NCBI GenBank assembly: GCA_003551965.1
Contig: PUOC01000193.1
Span: forward strand, 1 to 32,393
Length of the DNA: 32,393 nucleotides
Reading direction: 5' to 3'
Origin: Clostridiales bacterium
GTDB taxonomy: Bacteria; Bacillota; Limnochordia; Darwinibacteriales; B1SED10-159
Part shown: piece by piece, positions 7,956-16,049 of the stretch
How positions within the stretch are numbered: the stretch's first letter is position 1
How the letters are laid out: each line of letters opens with the position of its first letter
Notes under the pieces: model-generated
What the model was told of the DNA's origin: nothing
Database searches by the model: none
The model's input: the letters and a program-made list of their open reading frames with translations, nothing else
Position numbers and translations under genes: made by a program

Positions 7956-9083
7956 ATGACAGATTCTACACGGACAGTCAACAACCGAGGGCAGGAACGG
8001 GAACAAGGTAAGGAAGCCGTGCGCTCGCCCTGGAAAATGGCCGGGCGTCGACTGCGCAGGCACAATCTTGCCATGGCAGCCATGGTGGTACTGATCGTAC
8101 TGCACGTGTTTGCCATCTTTGCGGACTTCTGGGTTCCGTATGGCGAAACCGAGACCGATCGCAGACGTTCGTATCATCCACCCACTCGGGTGCAGTTTTT
8201 TGACGACGGCAGTTTGACAAGGCCCTATGTCTACGGATACGACATGGTTGATCCCGGCCGCCGTCAATACGAGATCGATGAAGATGCAAAGTACGAGATC
8301 CAGTTTTTCGCGCAGCAAGGGCAGACCTACGAGTTGTTCGGCATTATTGAAAGCAACCGCCGGCTGTTTTCGGTCGAAAGCCCGGGTAAGATCTACCTGG
8401 TGGGTGCGGATCAATATGGTAGGGACATCTTCTCGCGCTTGGCGTTTGGGGCCAGACGATCATTGTTTATCGGCCTGATCGGAATTGCAATCAGTACCAC
8501 CATTGGCATGATTTATGGAGGCGTGTCAGGATTCTTCGGCGGTTGGGTCGACAATCTGATGATGCGGATTTCCGAGGTCATCATTTCCATCCCGGCTTTC
8601 TACCTGCTGCTGGCATTGAGTGCGGTACTGCCTGCGAATATTCCTTCGGATATTCGGTTTATGATGATCATCGGAATTCTGAGTTTCATCGGGTGGGCGG
8701 GAATGGCTCGCGTGATTCGGGGCATGGTACTGTCCATACGCCAGCAGGAGTTTGTTCACGGAGCCGAGGCCATCGGTTGTTCACAACCGCGCATTATCCT
8801 GCGGCACATCCTTCCTAATACGCTGAGCTATGTCATTGTCAACGCTACGTTGGCTGTGCCTGGTTTTATTCTTTCGGAATCGGGTTTGTCGCTCATTGGT
8901 GTGGGTATTCAGCACCCCCAGGCCAGCTGGGGCAATATGCTCTCAGAGGCCTTGAATCTTTCTTCTTTGAGCCGCTTTCCGTGGCTCTTGATACCAGGGT
9001 TCATGATATTCATCACGGTGCTCAGTTACAGCTTTTTCGGTGATGGTGTCCGGGACGCCTTTGATCCGAGAGCCAGTCGTTAG
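7956..9083 (+). CDS. Peptide-type ABC transporter permease (OppC/DppC family) with enlarged outer loop
   Basis: This is the second permease of the same importer, 375 residues from ATG at 7956. That start has AGGAGGGG about 10 bases upstream; the frame is open back to a TTG at 7935, but that codon overlaps the ribosome site. An N-terminal cytoplasmic arm and first helix (about residues 39-58) lead to a loop of ~90 residues. The canonical motif LVGADQYGRDIFSRL follows, then the BPD_transp_1 core with the ATPase-docking loop HGAEAIGCSQPRIILRHILP and the end DGVRDAFDPRAS. In ordinary OppC the loop before the GRD motif is about 30-40 residues, so some 50-60 residues are extra here. They may contact the binding protein. 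The gene starts 17 bases after the oppB stop. Confidence 0.94.
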   Translation: MTDSTRTVNNRGQEREQGKEAVRSPWKMAGRRLRRHNLAMAAMVVLIVLHVFAIFADFWVPYGETETDRRRSYHPPTRVQFFDDGSLTRPYVYGYDMVDPGRRQYEIDEDAKYEIQFFAQQGQTYELFGIIESNRRLFSVESPGKIYLVGADQYGRDIFSRLAFGARRSLFIGLIGIAISTTIGMIYGGVSGFFGGWVDNLMMRISEVIISIPAFYLLLALSAVLPANIPSDIRFMMIIGILSFIGWAGMARVIRGMVLSIRQQEFVHGAEAIGCSQPRIILRHILPNTLSYVIVNATLAVPGFILSESGLSLIGVGIQHPQASWGNMLSEALNLSSLSRFPWLLIPGFMIFITVLSYSFFGDGVRDAFDPRASR

Positions 9084-9358
9084 CGGGTGCGCCTGTCCGC
9101 CTATCTGACATGGAAGTTCCTGGCACGGTGACGATTGGGCATTCAGCCCCGGGGTTCCTCCCGATGAAAAAGGTACCGTCTGTGCTTGGGTTTTTTCGGA
9201 AATTGTTCATTTTGAAAAAGGGAACTGGGCATGTGTGCAGAAATAGAAAGCAATGTTTCGCTGACTATAGGGTTTTCTGTGGGAGGGGGGGTGATGTTTG
9301 GGGCAGACGTACTGGATGCACATTGGGTTTTCATACCATGAAGGAGGAGGAACAAATA
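9084..9358 (+). other. 275-bp spacer between oppC-type gene and binding-protein gene
   Basis: No gene or clear hairpin terminator is visible. An open frame runs through it into the binding-protein gene, but it lacks a ribosome site and its peptide does not resemble a signal sequence. The strong site AAGGAGGAGG at 9341-9350 serves the TTG at 9359. The spacer may allow separate or higher expression of the binding protein, as is common in such operons. Confidence 0.5.
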
Positions 9359-11086
9359 TTGAAAACGTTTAATCTGTCTTTGGTTGTGCTTTTGGTTCTT
9401 TCACTGAGCGCCGCCGTCGGTGCAGTGGAGCTTCAGGACCCTGAGGTTGTTGACGTAGAGGAATATTACGGCGATTCCATCGGCCAATATGGTGGAACCA
9501 TGACTATCTACGGCGGTGCCGAAGGGCCGAAGTCTTTCAACCCGCATTTGGCTGCCGAAACCTCAACTACTGACCTTACCGACATTCTATTTGAGGGCCT
9601 TGTTCGTCTTGACCGCACCAACGGTGACGTTATTCCTCATTTGGCTCGCGATTTTGAGATCAGCGACGATGGAACGGAGTTGACGTTTCACCTGCGCCGC
9701 GGTGTTCAGTGGCATGACGGTGAAGAGTTTACTGCCGATGACGTCATTTTCACACTGGACGTAATCTATGCCCCCGATTCCCAGTCCAATGCCCGGACGG
9801 GGCTGCATATTGACGGTGAACCGATGGAATACGAGAAAATTGACGACTACACTGTACAAATGACGCTGCCCCGGGTGCACTCTCCTATTCTGTATAACAT
9901 GGGATTCAATATCGTTCCCGAACATCTCCTGGGTGAGGCATTTAGGGATGGCCGCTTCAACGAGACCTGGACGCTGGCTTCGGACACCGCTGATATCATC
10001 GGCACGGGAGCGTTCAAGCTCGACAGCTACCGGGTAGATCAGGAATTGGTGATTGTACGCAACTCCAGTTACTGGCAGGAGGACAACGCAGGCAACCAGC
10101 TTCCCTATTTGAGCCGTGTGATCTACAAATACTATCCTAATCAAGATACGGCCGTTTTGGCTTTCTTCTCTGGAGAATTCGACTACATGGGAATTCCTGC
10201 CACCCACTTTACAGAGTTCGAAGATCGTGAACCTAACCTTCCGTTTGCCATCGTAGAAGCCGGTCCGAACCCCGGCACTACCTTTATCGTGTTCAACCAA
10301 AATCCGGAAGGCATTGATCCTCCAGCCCTGAATTGGTTCCAGGACAAGGAGTTCCGACAGGCCTTGGCCTATGCAGTCGATCGGCAAACGATTCTCGAGA
10401 TTGAGATGAACAACCGCGGCTATATCCAGCATAGTCCGATTAACATGCGCAACGAATTCTTTCTCAATCCCGACGTAAAAGAGTATCACTTTGACCTGGA
10501 CCGGGCTCACGAAAAGCTCGAAGCGGCCGGCTACACTCTAGGCGACGATGGACGTCGCTATGACCCCGAAGGCAACCATGTGGAGTTTGAGCTCAACACC
10601 AACACCGGCGTGGCCATTCGCCAGACCACCGGTGAACTGTTCCAAGAGGATCTTGGCGAGCTGGGTATTACGGTAACATTTAACCTGATTAACTTCAACG
10701 TGCTAGTGGATAAGCTGATGCAGAACTTTGATTGGGAAGCGATCATTATCGGCTTGACCGGTACCTTCGATCCCAACGGCGGTGCCAACACTTGGATGAG
10801 CCACGGCAACCTGCATATGTGGCATCCACTGCAAGAAGAGCCGGTTACGGAATGGGAAACTCGAATTGACGAGCTCTTTGTGAATGCACAGCGGACAATG
10901 GATTGGGATGAACGCCAGAAGTACTATTATGAGTTCCAGGAGATTGTGGCCGAACAGGTTCCGCTGATTTACACCGTCAACGCGGAAGTGAATGTGGCGG
11001 TAAGGGATCACCTTCGCAACGCCATTCCATCGGACATTTCCGGTGGCATGCCATCAGCCTGGAATTGGATCTGGATTGACCGTTAA
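9359..11086 (+). CDS. Family 5 extracellular solute-binding protein (OppA/DppA type), non-lipoprotein
   Basis: This is the extracytoplasmic binding protein that feeds the two permeases just upstream. From TTG at 9359 it has 575 residues; the codon lies 8 bases after AAGGAGGAGG (9341-9350). ATG at 9338 and the earlier open frame lack such placement. A Sec signal follows (KTF, then LSLVVLLVLSLSAAVGA), with likely cleavage after AVGA. Family 5 features are plain: FNPHLAAETSTTDLTDILFEGL, the LTFHLRRGVQWHDGEEFTADDV motif, GTGAFKLDSY, and FRQALAYAVDRQTI. There is no lipobox, and I found no cysteine in the protein, so it cannot be lipid-anchored. That is unusual for a single-membrane Bacillota importer. 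The ligand is unknown: a peptide or an oligosaccharide. Confidence 0.93.
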   Translation: MKTFNLSLVVLLVLSLSAAVGAVELQDPEVVDVEEYYGDSIGQYGGTMTIYGGAEGPKSFNPHLAAETSTTDLTDILFEGLVRLDRTNGDVIPHLARDFEISDDGTELTFHLRRGVQWHDGEEFTADDVIFTLDVIYAPDSQSNARTGLHIDGEPMEYEKIDDYTVQMTLPRVHSPILYNMGFNIVPEHLLGEAFRDGRFNETWTLASDTADIIGTGAFKLDSYRVDQELVIVRNSSYWQEDNAGNQLPYLSRVIYKYYPNQDTAVLAFFSGEFDYMGIPATHFTEFEDREPNLPFAIVEAGPNPGTTFIVFNQNPEGIDPPALNWFQDKEFRQALAYAVDRQTILEIEMNNRGYIQHSPINMRNEFFLNPDVKEYHFDLDRAHEKLEAAGYTLGDDGRRYDPEGNHVEFELNTNTGVAIRQTTGELFQEDLGELGITVTFNLINFNVLVDKLMQNFDWEAIIIGLTGTFDPNGGANTWMSHGNLHMWHPLQEEPVTEWETRIDELFVNAQRTMDWDERQKYYYEFQEIVAEQVPLIYTVNAEVNVAVRDHLRNAIPSDISGGMPSAWNWIWIDR

Positions 11087-11149
11087 TTCGTATTCTGTCA
11101 CGTAAGACCGAATATGGCAGTACAATACCAGCAGACTTCGTTCCTACCA

Positions 11150-11188
11150 GAAGTGAAGGGTACCCCACGGCGGGGTACCCTTCACTTC
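11150..11188 (+). terminator. 17-bp perfect hairpin after the binding-protein gene
   Basis: GAAGTGAAGGGTACCCC (11150-11166) is followed by a 5-base loop and its exact inverse at 11172-11188. It lies 63 bases after the binding-protein stop, between convergent operons. No T-run follows directly (GCTACGCAG, then six A's). It is a likely transcription end or 3'-stabiliser but atypical as an intrinsic terminator. Confidence 0.55.
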
Positions 11189-11197
11189 GCTACGCAG

Positions 11198-11236
11198 AAA
11201 AAACGCCGCATGCTCCCCGTGGAGAACGGATGCGGC
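11198..11236 (-). terminator. Intrinsic terminator of the atp operon
   Basis: Read on the minus strand, GCCGCAT (11236-11230) pairs with ATGCGGC (11211-11205), with a nested CTCC/GGAG stem inside. A single G and six T's follow (plus-strand A-run 11198-11203). It lies about 67 bases past the atpH stop, so transcription of the atp genes should end here. A further TCCAAGT/ACTTGGA inverted repeat lies at 11250-11256/11277-11283. Confidence 0.8.
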
Positions 11237-11302
11237 AGGCTCGATCCTATCCAAGTATGGAGTGGCCGGTACCTTTACTTGGAAACGCACAAATGCATGC
11301 CA

Positions 11303-11836
11303 TCAACTCTGAACGGTTACAAGCTTCTGCCGGAGACGCTCTAATGTTCTGGATAGGCTGGCGTCGATAACCTTGCCGTTCATCTCAATCACCAGGCCTC
11401 CCCACAGCTTTTCGTCAACGGCCAGTGTAAGCTCAACTTTGCTGCATTCGGTCAAGTCTTCCAGTCTGCTCCGGATTTCCTCTACGACGTCATCGGAAAG
11501 CGGAATGGCGCTGGTCACCGTCGCTGTGCGGATCCCGGCACTGGCATAGACGAGATCCTGGTATGCGGCGGCTATGGTATCCAGGGCACGTTCCCGCCCT
11601 TTCTCAATAACTACGGGGAGGAAACTGGCCAGAGTGCTGTCGAGCTGCATGGACATGATCATCCTCTTTTTGGCAGAAAGAGGTGTTTTGGGGTGGGAGA
11701 AAAACTCTTCGATCTGCGGTTCACGTAAGACTTCAAGTACCTGCTTCAGTTCTTCATTGACGTCTTGACGGTCCTCTGCCGGTGTGACGTCATACAGGGC
11801 TTGGGCATAGCGTTTGGCGGTCTGTTCCCGGCTCAT
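11303..11836 (-). CDS. atpH: ATP synthase F1 delta subunit
   Basis: The delta subunit joins the F1 head to the b-subunit stator at the membrane. It has 177 residues, the normal length. The N-terminal six-helix domain begins SREQTAKRYAQALYDV, and the conserved C-terminus reads WGGLVIEMNGKVIDASLSRT then LERLRQKL. The start ATG overlaps the atpF stop (ATGA), so translation is coupled. It is the last gene of this operon. The expected alpha, gamma, beta and epsilon genes do not follow, and a terminator comes about 67 bases after the stop. The product is complete and shows no sign of decay, so the F1 catalytic genes are presumably elsewhere in the genome. Confidence 0.95.
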   Translation of the reverse strand: MSREQTAKRYAQALYDVTPAEDRQDVNEELKQVLEVLREPQIEEFFSHPKTPLSAKKRMIMSMQLDSTLASFLPVVIEKGRERALDTIAAAYQDLVYASAGIRTATVTSAIPLSDDVVEEIRSRLEDLTECSKVELTLAVDEKLWGGLVIEMNGKVIDASLSRTLERLRQKLVTVQS

Positions 11837-12339
11837 AGGCTCTCACCCAGCGTTTCTTCATCCAAATCTTCAACGACCTCTTGGACTAGTTGTTTGTGGC
11901 GCGTTTCGTCGAGCGAGTCTTGGACTACACGGGATGCGATCTGGAACGACAGGTTGACGACTTGATCCTTCAACTCTGCCCACGCTTGCTCCTGTTGTCG
12001 CCGTATTTCCTCTTGAGCCCGTGCCTTCAGCTGCTCTGCTTCCTGTTTCGCTTCGTTTAAGAGGTCTTCGTGCACCTGCTCACTGCGCCGCACGGCATTG
12101 TCTAAGTACTCTCTAGCCTCCTGGCGTCCCTCTGCAAGACGTTGTTCTAGCTCTGCCCGCATCTCTTCTGCTTCTTCCCGGCTCTTCTCGGCCTCGGCAA
12201 TGTCGTTTTCAATCGACTGCCTGCGATCGTCAAGAAACTTGCGGACAGGCTGGTAGAGAAAATGCCGCAGGATCAGCATCAAGATAAGGAAGTTCACGGC
12301 TTGCTGTAGAAATTGAATCGGATCGATCAACGGACTCAC
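11833..12339 (-). CDS. atpF: ATP synthase F0 subunit b
   Basis: Subunit b is the peripheral stalk that stops F1 from turning with the rotor. One N-terminal membrane helix (about residues 9-27, FLQQAVNFLILMLILRHFLY) precedes QPVRKFLDDRR and a long charged coiled coil that reaches F1. The length (168 residues) is typical. GTG at 12339 directly abuts the AAAAAGGG ribosome site. TTG at 12330 (L-I-D-P-I-Q) lies about 9 bases from it and gives the more usual b-subunit N-terminus, so a 165-residue product is likely. It is separated from atpE by a 67-base spacer holding a nested hairpin, and it overlaps atpH by four bases. Confidence 0.95.
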   Translation of the reverse strand: MSPLIDPIQFLQQAVNFLILMLILRHFLYQPVRKFLDDRRQSIENDIAEAEKSREEAEEMRAELEQRLAEGRQEAREYLDNAVRRSEQVHEDLLNEAKQEAEQLKARAQEEIRRQQEQAWAELKDQVVNLSFQIASRVVQDSLDETRHKQLVQEVVEDLDEETLGESL

Positions 12340-12360
12340 CCTTTTTCATCGCGCTTGTCA

Positions 12361-12691
<331 letters not shown>

Positions 12692-12711
12692 TTACCTCCC
12701 TTCTATGGTAC

Positions 12712-13356
12712 CTATTCCAAGCGAACTTGGATATAGGCAATTGCCAGTAGTGTGAAGACAGCTGTTTGTATGACACCCATAAACACACCGAACCACCCCA
12801 TGAGTGGTACAGGAAGTACGTAGGGTGCAAACATATAAAGGATGCCTACGATGATTGTGCCCCCAATAATATTACCATAGAGACGGAAGGCGTGGGAGAG
12901 TACTTTGGCAAACTCTCCGACAATATTGAGCGGAAACATCCACCAAAACGGCTGGAAGTACGATTTGATGTACGCCCCGATACCCTTGACCCGGATCTCC
13001 GATCCGTGGGCGACAAGAAGAACCAGTACCGCCAATGCTCCTGTGGTATTCAAGTCCTGGGTGGGCGGAAACGCATGGGGGACGATGCTGAGAAGGTTGG
13101 ATGTTAAGATGAACAAAGCGATTGTCATGATAAACGGAGTATAACCGCGGCCGCGCTTGCCCAAATCCGCCTGCACCATGCTTTCAATACCGTCTACGGC
13201 CAGCTCCACAAGATGCTGGGCTCCGGTGGGAACACGCTTCAAGTTGCGCGTGAAAACAATGCTGAGCACCGTCAGGACAGCCATGACGATCCACGTGAAA
13301 AACACGGTTTCTGTTATCGGAAGGGGGCCGATGTGAAACAGCACTTCAGGTTCCAT
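12712..13356 (-). CDS. atpB: ATP synthase F0 subunit a
   Basis: Subunit a provides the half-channels through which ions reach and leave the c ring. The protein has 214 residues and about five or six membrane helices. The conserved FPPTQDLNTT stretch lies at 96-105. The essential arginine is R158 in SHAFRLYGNIIGG, matching R210 of E. coli subunit a. The last helix has GVIQTAVFTLLAIAYI with Q197. A good ribosome site (AAGGAGG on the minus strand) precedes the ATG, which overlaps the end of atpI by 11 bases. The order a-c-b-delta is canonical. Confidence 0.97.
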   Translation of the reverse strand: MEPEVLFHIGPLPITETVFFTWIVMAVLTVLSIVFTRNLKRVPTGAQHLVELAVDGIESMVQADLGKRGRGYTPFIMTIALFILTSNLLSIVPHAFPPTQDLNTTGALAVLVLLVAHGSEIRVKGIGAYIKSYFQPFWWMFPLNIVGEFAKVLSHAFRLYGNIIGGTIIVGILYMFAPYVLPVPLMGWFGVFMGVIQTAVFTLLAIAYIQVRLE

Positions 13357-13711
13357 GGGATTTCCTCCTTGAGATTGCTGCAGACACTAGTATGATCAAT
13401 TGGGGCATCAAGAGCCCGGCAATGACGGCAGGAAAGGAAATTGCCGGATTTCGCAGTCCGATAACCATGGCAGCGCCATAAAGAAAAAGCCTTTTGACGT
13501 ATCCGAAGAAGGCTTTGCGTTCCGGATTGGCGCCGCCGAGGCCGGTCTTGACGTCAATGATGAGAAGTCGGAAGGTCAGACCGCCCATGAGGCCGCCGAG
13601 CAAAAAGCCATAGGACGCGGGTCGATGAAGGAAGAACAGGACAACACTTCCTGCAGCTGCAATCATCCACACTGCGTCGGCAATCGTTTTTTCGTGCAGA
13701 AGGGGTTTCAT
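13346..13711 (-). CDS. atpI: ATP synthase subunit I-like membrane protein
   Basis: This 121-residue protein has four hydrophobic segments (roughly 14-28, 32-50, 72-88 and 93-110), the fold expected for AtpI. AtpI is a small helper encoded first in many atp operons, linked to c-ring assembly and, in alkaliphilic Bacillus together with AtpZ, to Mg2+ uptake. Sequence conservation in this family is low. The call therefore rests on size, topology, and position between atpZ and atpB. The ATG overlaps the atpZ stop by four bases, and its own end overlaps atpB. Confidence 0.8.
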   Translation of the reverse strand: MKPLLHEKTIADAVWMIAAAGSVVLFFLHRPASYGFLLGGLMGGLTFRLLIIDVKTGLGGANPERKAFFGYVKRLFLYGAAMVIGLRNPAISFPAVIAGLLMPQLIILVSAAISRRKSHGT

Positions 13712-13941
13712 TGGTCTTCATCATCCGTGTTGTCTTTGTTTGCGAGCTGGTTGACCATCTGCAGAACAGACCACATACCACCGGCCGCACCTAGAACCAG
13801 CAGTATGATGGTGAAAACGGCGCGGGTCCCTAACCAGCGATCGAGGAGTGATCCCACATAGGCACCGGCGCCAACAGCGATTACAATAGTCAGGCCGATT
13901 TGGGTTAACAGACTTAAATACTTTACTGTGTTTCGACCCAT
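13708..13941 (-). CDS. atpZ: AtpZ-like two-helix protein, first gene of the atp operon
   Basis: A 77-residue protein with two membrane helices (about 13-32 and 40-63): LTIVIAVGAGAYVGSLLDRWLG, then VFTIILLVLGAAGGMWSVLQMV. The GAYVGSLLDRWLG turn and the size match the AtpZ/AtpI-type family often found ahead of F0 genes in Bacillota. AtpZ works with AtpI in divalent-cation supply or F0 assembly. The tail is acidic (NTDDEDQ). The ribosome site is modest (AAGGAT about 10 bases upstream). It is the promoter-proximal gene; the operon promoter must lie in the divergent region 13942-14116, but I could not pick a confident one. Confidence 0.8.
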   Translation of the reverse strand: MGRNTVKYLSLLTQIGLTIVIAVGAGAYVGSLLDRWLGTRAVFTIILLVLGAAGGMWSVLQMVNQLANKDNTDDEDQ

Positions 13942-14116
13942 GGCGGAAAAATCCTTTTTGGTTGATACATTTGTTTTCCACAGAGCAGGGGAATTTCCTG
14001 CCTATGAGAGCTAGTTTTAGCCTCCATGCAGGAATGCCATGGAGCGGAAGCGAAATATGGACAGACGTGTGAGCAGAAGATTGGTGCTCGGCACCGATAC
14101 TACAGTGTGGGGATGA
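13942..14116. promoter_or_regulatory. Divergent promoter region of atpZ and rimO
   Basis: These 175 bases must drive the atp operon leftward and probably rimO-pgsA rightward. There is an inverted repeat CTCCATG/CATGGAG (14022-14028, 14038-14044) and a GCAGG...CCTGC repeat near 13985-14001. GCAGGAA occurs once on each strand (14028-14034 plus; 14002-13995 minus, as GGCAGGAA). No clean sigma-A -35/-10 pair was found by eye on either strand. Confidence 0.4.
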
Positions 14117-15481
14117 ATGGCTTATATGGCTTTGAAATGTAACATCGGAATGGTATCACTAGGCTGTGCCAAGAATTTGGTGGATAGCGAAATTGCCCTT
14201 GGGTACCTTGTTAAACAAGGGGCTGTTATCGTTGAGGAACCTAAGGATGCCGACGTCATAGTAATCAACACATGCGGGTTCATAGATCCAGCCAAGGAGG
14301 AGTCCATTGACACGATTCTGGAAATGGCTGCATACAAGCAAACCGGCCGCTGTAAGGCGCTGATTGTGACGGGGTGTCTGTCGGCGCGCTACAAAGAAGA
14401 ACTTGCCCGAGAGCTGCCGGAAATCGATGGCATGTTGGGGATCAATGAAATGGATCAACTGCCGGTTGTGGTTGCAGAGACCATGGGCGGAGAGAAGGTG
14501 CAGCGGATTACCGACACGCCTTTTTCGTATGACGACCCCGGCATCCAGCGTGTGTTAGCGGGCCGGCCGGGAAGCGCCTATCTCAAGATTGCCGAGGGTT
14601 GCAGCCATACCTGTGCGTTTTGTATCATACCTTCCATTCGTGGGCCCCTTCGCAGCCGTGAGCCGGGATCACTGGTGCGAGAAGCCCAGCAGCTGGCCGC
14701 TGCGGGTGTTCGAGAACTGAACATTATTGCCCAGGACGCAACCGCCTACGGCCGCGATCGCGATGATGGTTCATCGCTCCCGGCCTTGCTGAAGCGGCTG
14801 GATGATGAAGTGGATGTGGATTGGATCCGGGTTCTGTACGCCTATCCGACTTCCGTATGCGATGAACTATTATCCACTATGGCTGAGCGCCGCAAGATCC
14901 TGCCGTATCTGGACCTTCCCCTGCAGCATGCCAGCGATACGGTCCTCAGGGCCATGGGACGTCCGGGCACCTTTGATTCCCAGCGGAGGTTGGTTGATCG
15001 CGTACGGGACGCGGTCCCGAACCTAACGCTGCGCAGCGCATTTATCGTGGGTTTTCCCGGTGAAACCGAAGCCGATTTCCAAACGTTGTTGCGTTTTCTT
15101 GATACCGTCCGTTTCGACCGTGTCGGTCTTTTTCCATTCTCAGCAGAAGAGGGTACGGCTGCTTTTCGTCTGCCTGAACCAGTAAGCCCTGCGGTAAAAG
15201 ATAGGCGCTATAGGGAAGCAATGGAATTGCAGCAATCCGTATCGCTGCAGAAGAATGAAATGCTGATGGGCAGGACGCTGGATGTACTCATCGAAGGGGT
15301 CTCGGAAGAAAGCAGTCTGGTTGTCCGCGGGCGCCATGGGGGCCAAGCGCCCGAAATTGATGGCCAGGTCTATCTAGGCAGTGCATTGGCGGACCCAGGC
15401 ACCATCGTGCCCGTGCGGGTTACGGAGGCGTATCCCTATGATCTTGTGGGCGATCTGCTGGAAACGGAGGGACGAGAATGA
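14117..15481 (+). CDS. rimO: Ribosomal protein S12 methylthiotransferase
   Basis: RimO is a radical-SAM enzyme that adds a methylthio group to an aspartate of ribosomal protein S12. Its three domains are all visible in 454 residues. The N-terminal MTTase domain has MVSLGCAKNLVDSE and NTCGFIDPAKEESI. The radical-SAM core has the cluster-binding C162, C166 and C169 (EGCSHTCAFC) and the motif LPLQHASDTVLRAMGR. A C-terminal TRAM domain binds the substrate. SLGCAKN and GCSHTCAFCIIPSIRG are characteristic of RimO rather than MiaB. The start is uncertain: ATG 14117 is only 4 bases from GTGGGG, and ATG 14126 (MALKCNIG) is a possible alternative. The stop overlaps pgsA by four bases, and rimO-pgsA pairing is common in Bacillota. 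Confidence 0.95.
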   Translation: MAYMALKCNIGMVSLGCAKNLVDSEIALGYLVKQGAVIVEEPKDADVIVINTCGFIDPAKEESIDTILEMAAYKQTGRCKALIVTGCLSARYKEELARELPEIDGMLGINEMDQLPVVVAETMGGEKVQRITDTPFSYDDPGIQRVLAGRPGSAYLKIAEGCSHTCAFCIIPSIRGPLRSREPGSLVREAQQLAAAGVRELNIIAQDATAYGRDRDDGSSLPALLKRLDDEVDVDWIRVLYAYPTSVCDELLSTMAERRKILPYLDLPLQHASDTVLRAMGRPGTFDSQRRLVDRVRDAVPNLTLRSAFIVGFPGETEADFQTLLRFLDTVRFDRVGLFPFSAEEGTAAFRLPEPVSPAVKDRRYREAMELQQSVSLQKNEMLMGRTLDVLIEGVSEESSLVVRGRHGGQAPEIDGQVYLGSALADPGTIVPVRVTEAYPYDLVGDLLETEGRE

Positions 15482-16011
15482 ACCTGGCCAACTCATTGAC
15501 CGTGCTCCGCATGTTCTTGGTTCCCGTGTTCATGCTGCTCCTTTTGGAGACTGTACCCTACGGGCCGGCTTTGGCTGTGGCTGTGTTTATCTTGGCTGCG
15601 GTGACCGATGGGCTGGATGGATATATTGCTCGATCACGGCGGGAAGTGACGCAGTTCGGCAAGCTCATTGATCCCATTGCTGACAAACTTCTAATCACCG
15701 CCGCGTTATTGAGCTTAGTGGAGTTAGGGGAAATATCGGCTTGGGTCGCTTTGATCATCATCGGGCGGGAGTTCGCAGTTTCAGGGCTGCGCATGTTAGC
15801 TGCGGCCGAAGGAGTGGTGATATCTGCTTCTCGGTGGGGCAAGCTCAAGACAATATCTCAAATTGTAGCGATCGTTGTGTTGCTGCTGAAATGGCCGGGC
15901 GGCCTGGTTTTGATGTGGATCGCAGCTGTTATCACTGTCATTTCTGGTGTCGATTATTTCGTGAAAGCCAATAGAACAATGAACTTCGCTGACACCAAAG
16001 AGATCGACTAG
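15478..16011 (+). CDS. pgsA: CDP-diacylglycerol--glycerol-3-phosphate 3-phosphatidyltransferase
   Basis: PgsA makes phosphatidylglycerol phosphate from CDP-diacylglycerol and glycerol-3-phosphate in the membrane, the committed step to PG and cardiolipin. The protein has 177 residues and about five or six membrane helices. It carries the full CDP-alcohol phosphotransferase signature: DGLDGYIARSRREVTQFGKLID continues into PIADK, which fits the DG(x2)AR(x8)G(x3)D(x3)D pattern. LANSLTVLRMFLVPVFMLLL is the usual N-terminus. Translation is coupled to rimO through an ATGA overlap. In Bacillus the gene after pgsA is cinA; here four other genes intervene. Confidence 0.95.
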   Translation: MNLANSLTVLRMFLVPVFMLLLLETVPYGPALAVAVFILAAVTDGLDGYIARSRREVTQFGKLIDPIADKLLITAALLSLVELGEISAWVALIIIGREFAVSGLRMLAAAEGVVISASRWGKLKTISQIVAIVVLLLKWPGGLVLMWIAAVITVISGVDYFVKANRTMNFADTKEID

Positions 16012-16049
16012 CAAGGGCCGGTCTCTAACATCGAAAGGGGAATGCAGAC

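Noticed and set aside
9110-9358. N-terminal extension of the binding protein by 83 residues
   Set aside because: No ribosome site at 9110, and the signal peptide begins at the TTG 9359, which is well placed after AAGGAGGAGG.
9587-10510. 307-codon minus-strand open frame inside the binding-protein gene
   Set aside because: It is antisense to a well-conserved protein, has no ribosome site that stands out, and looks like a shadow of codon bias.
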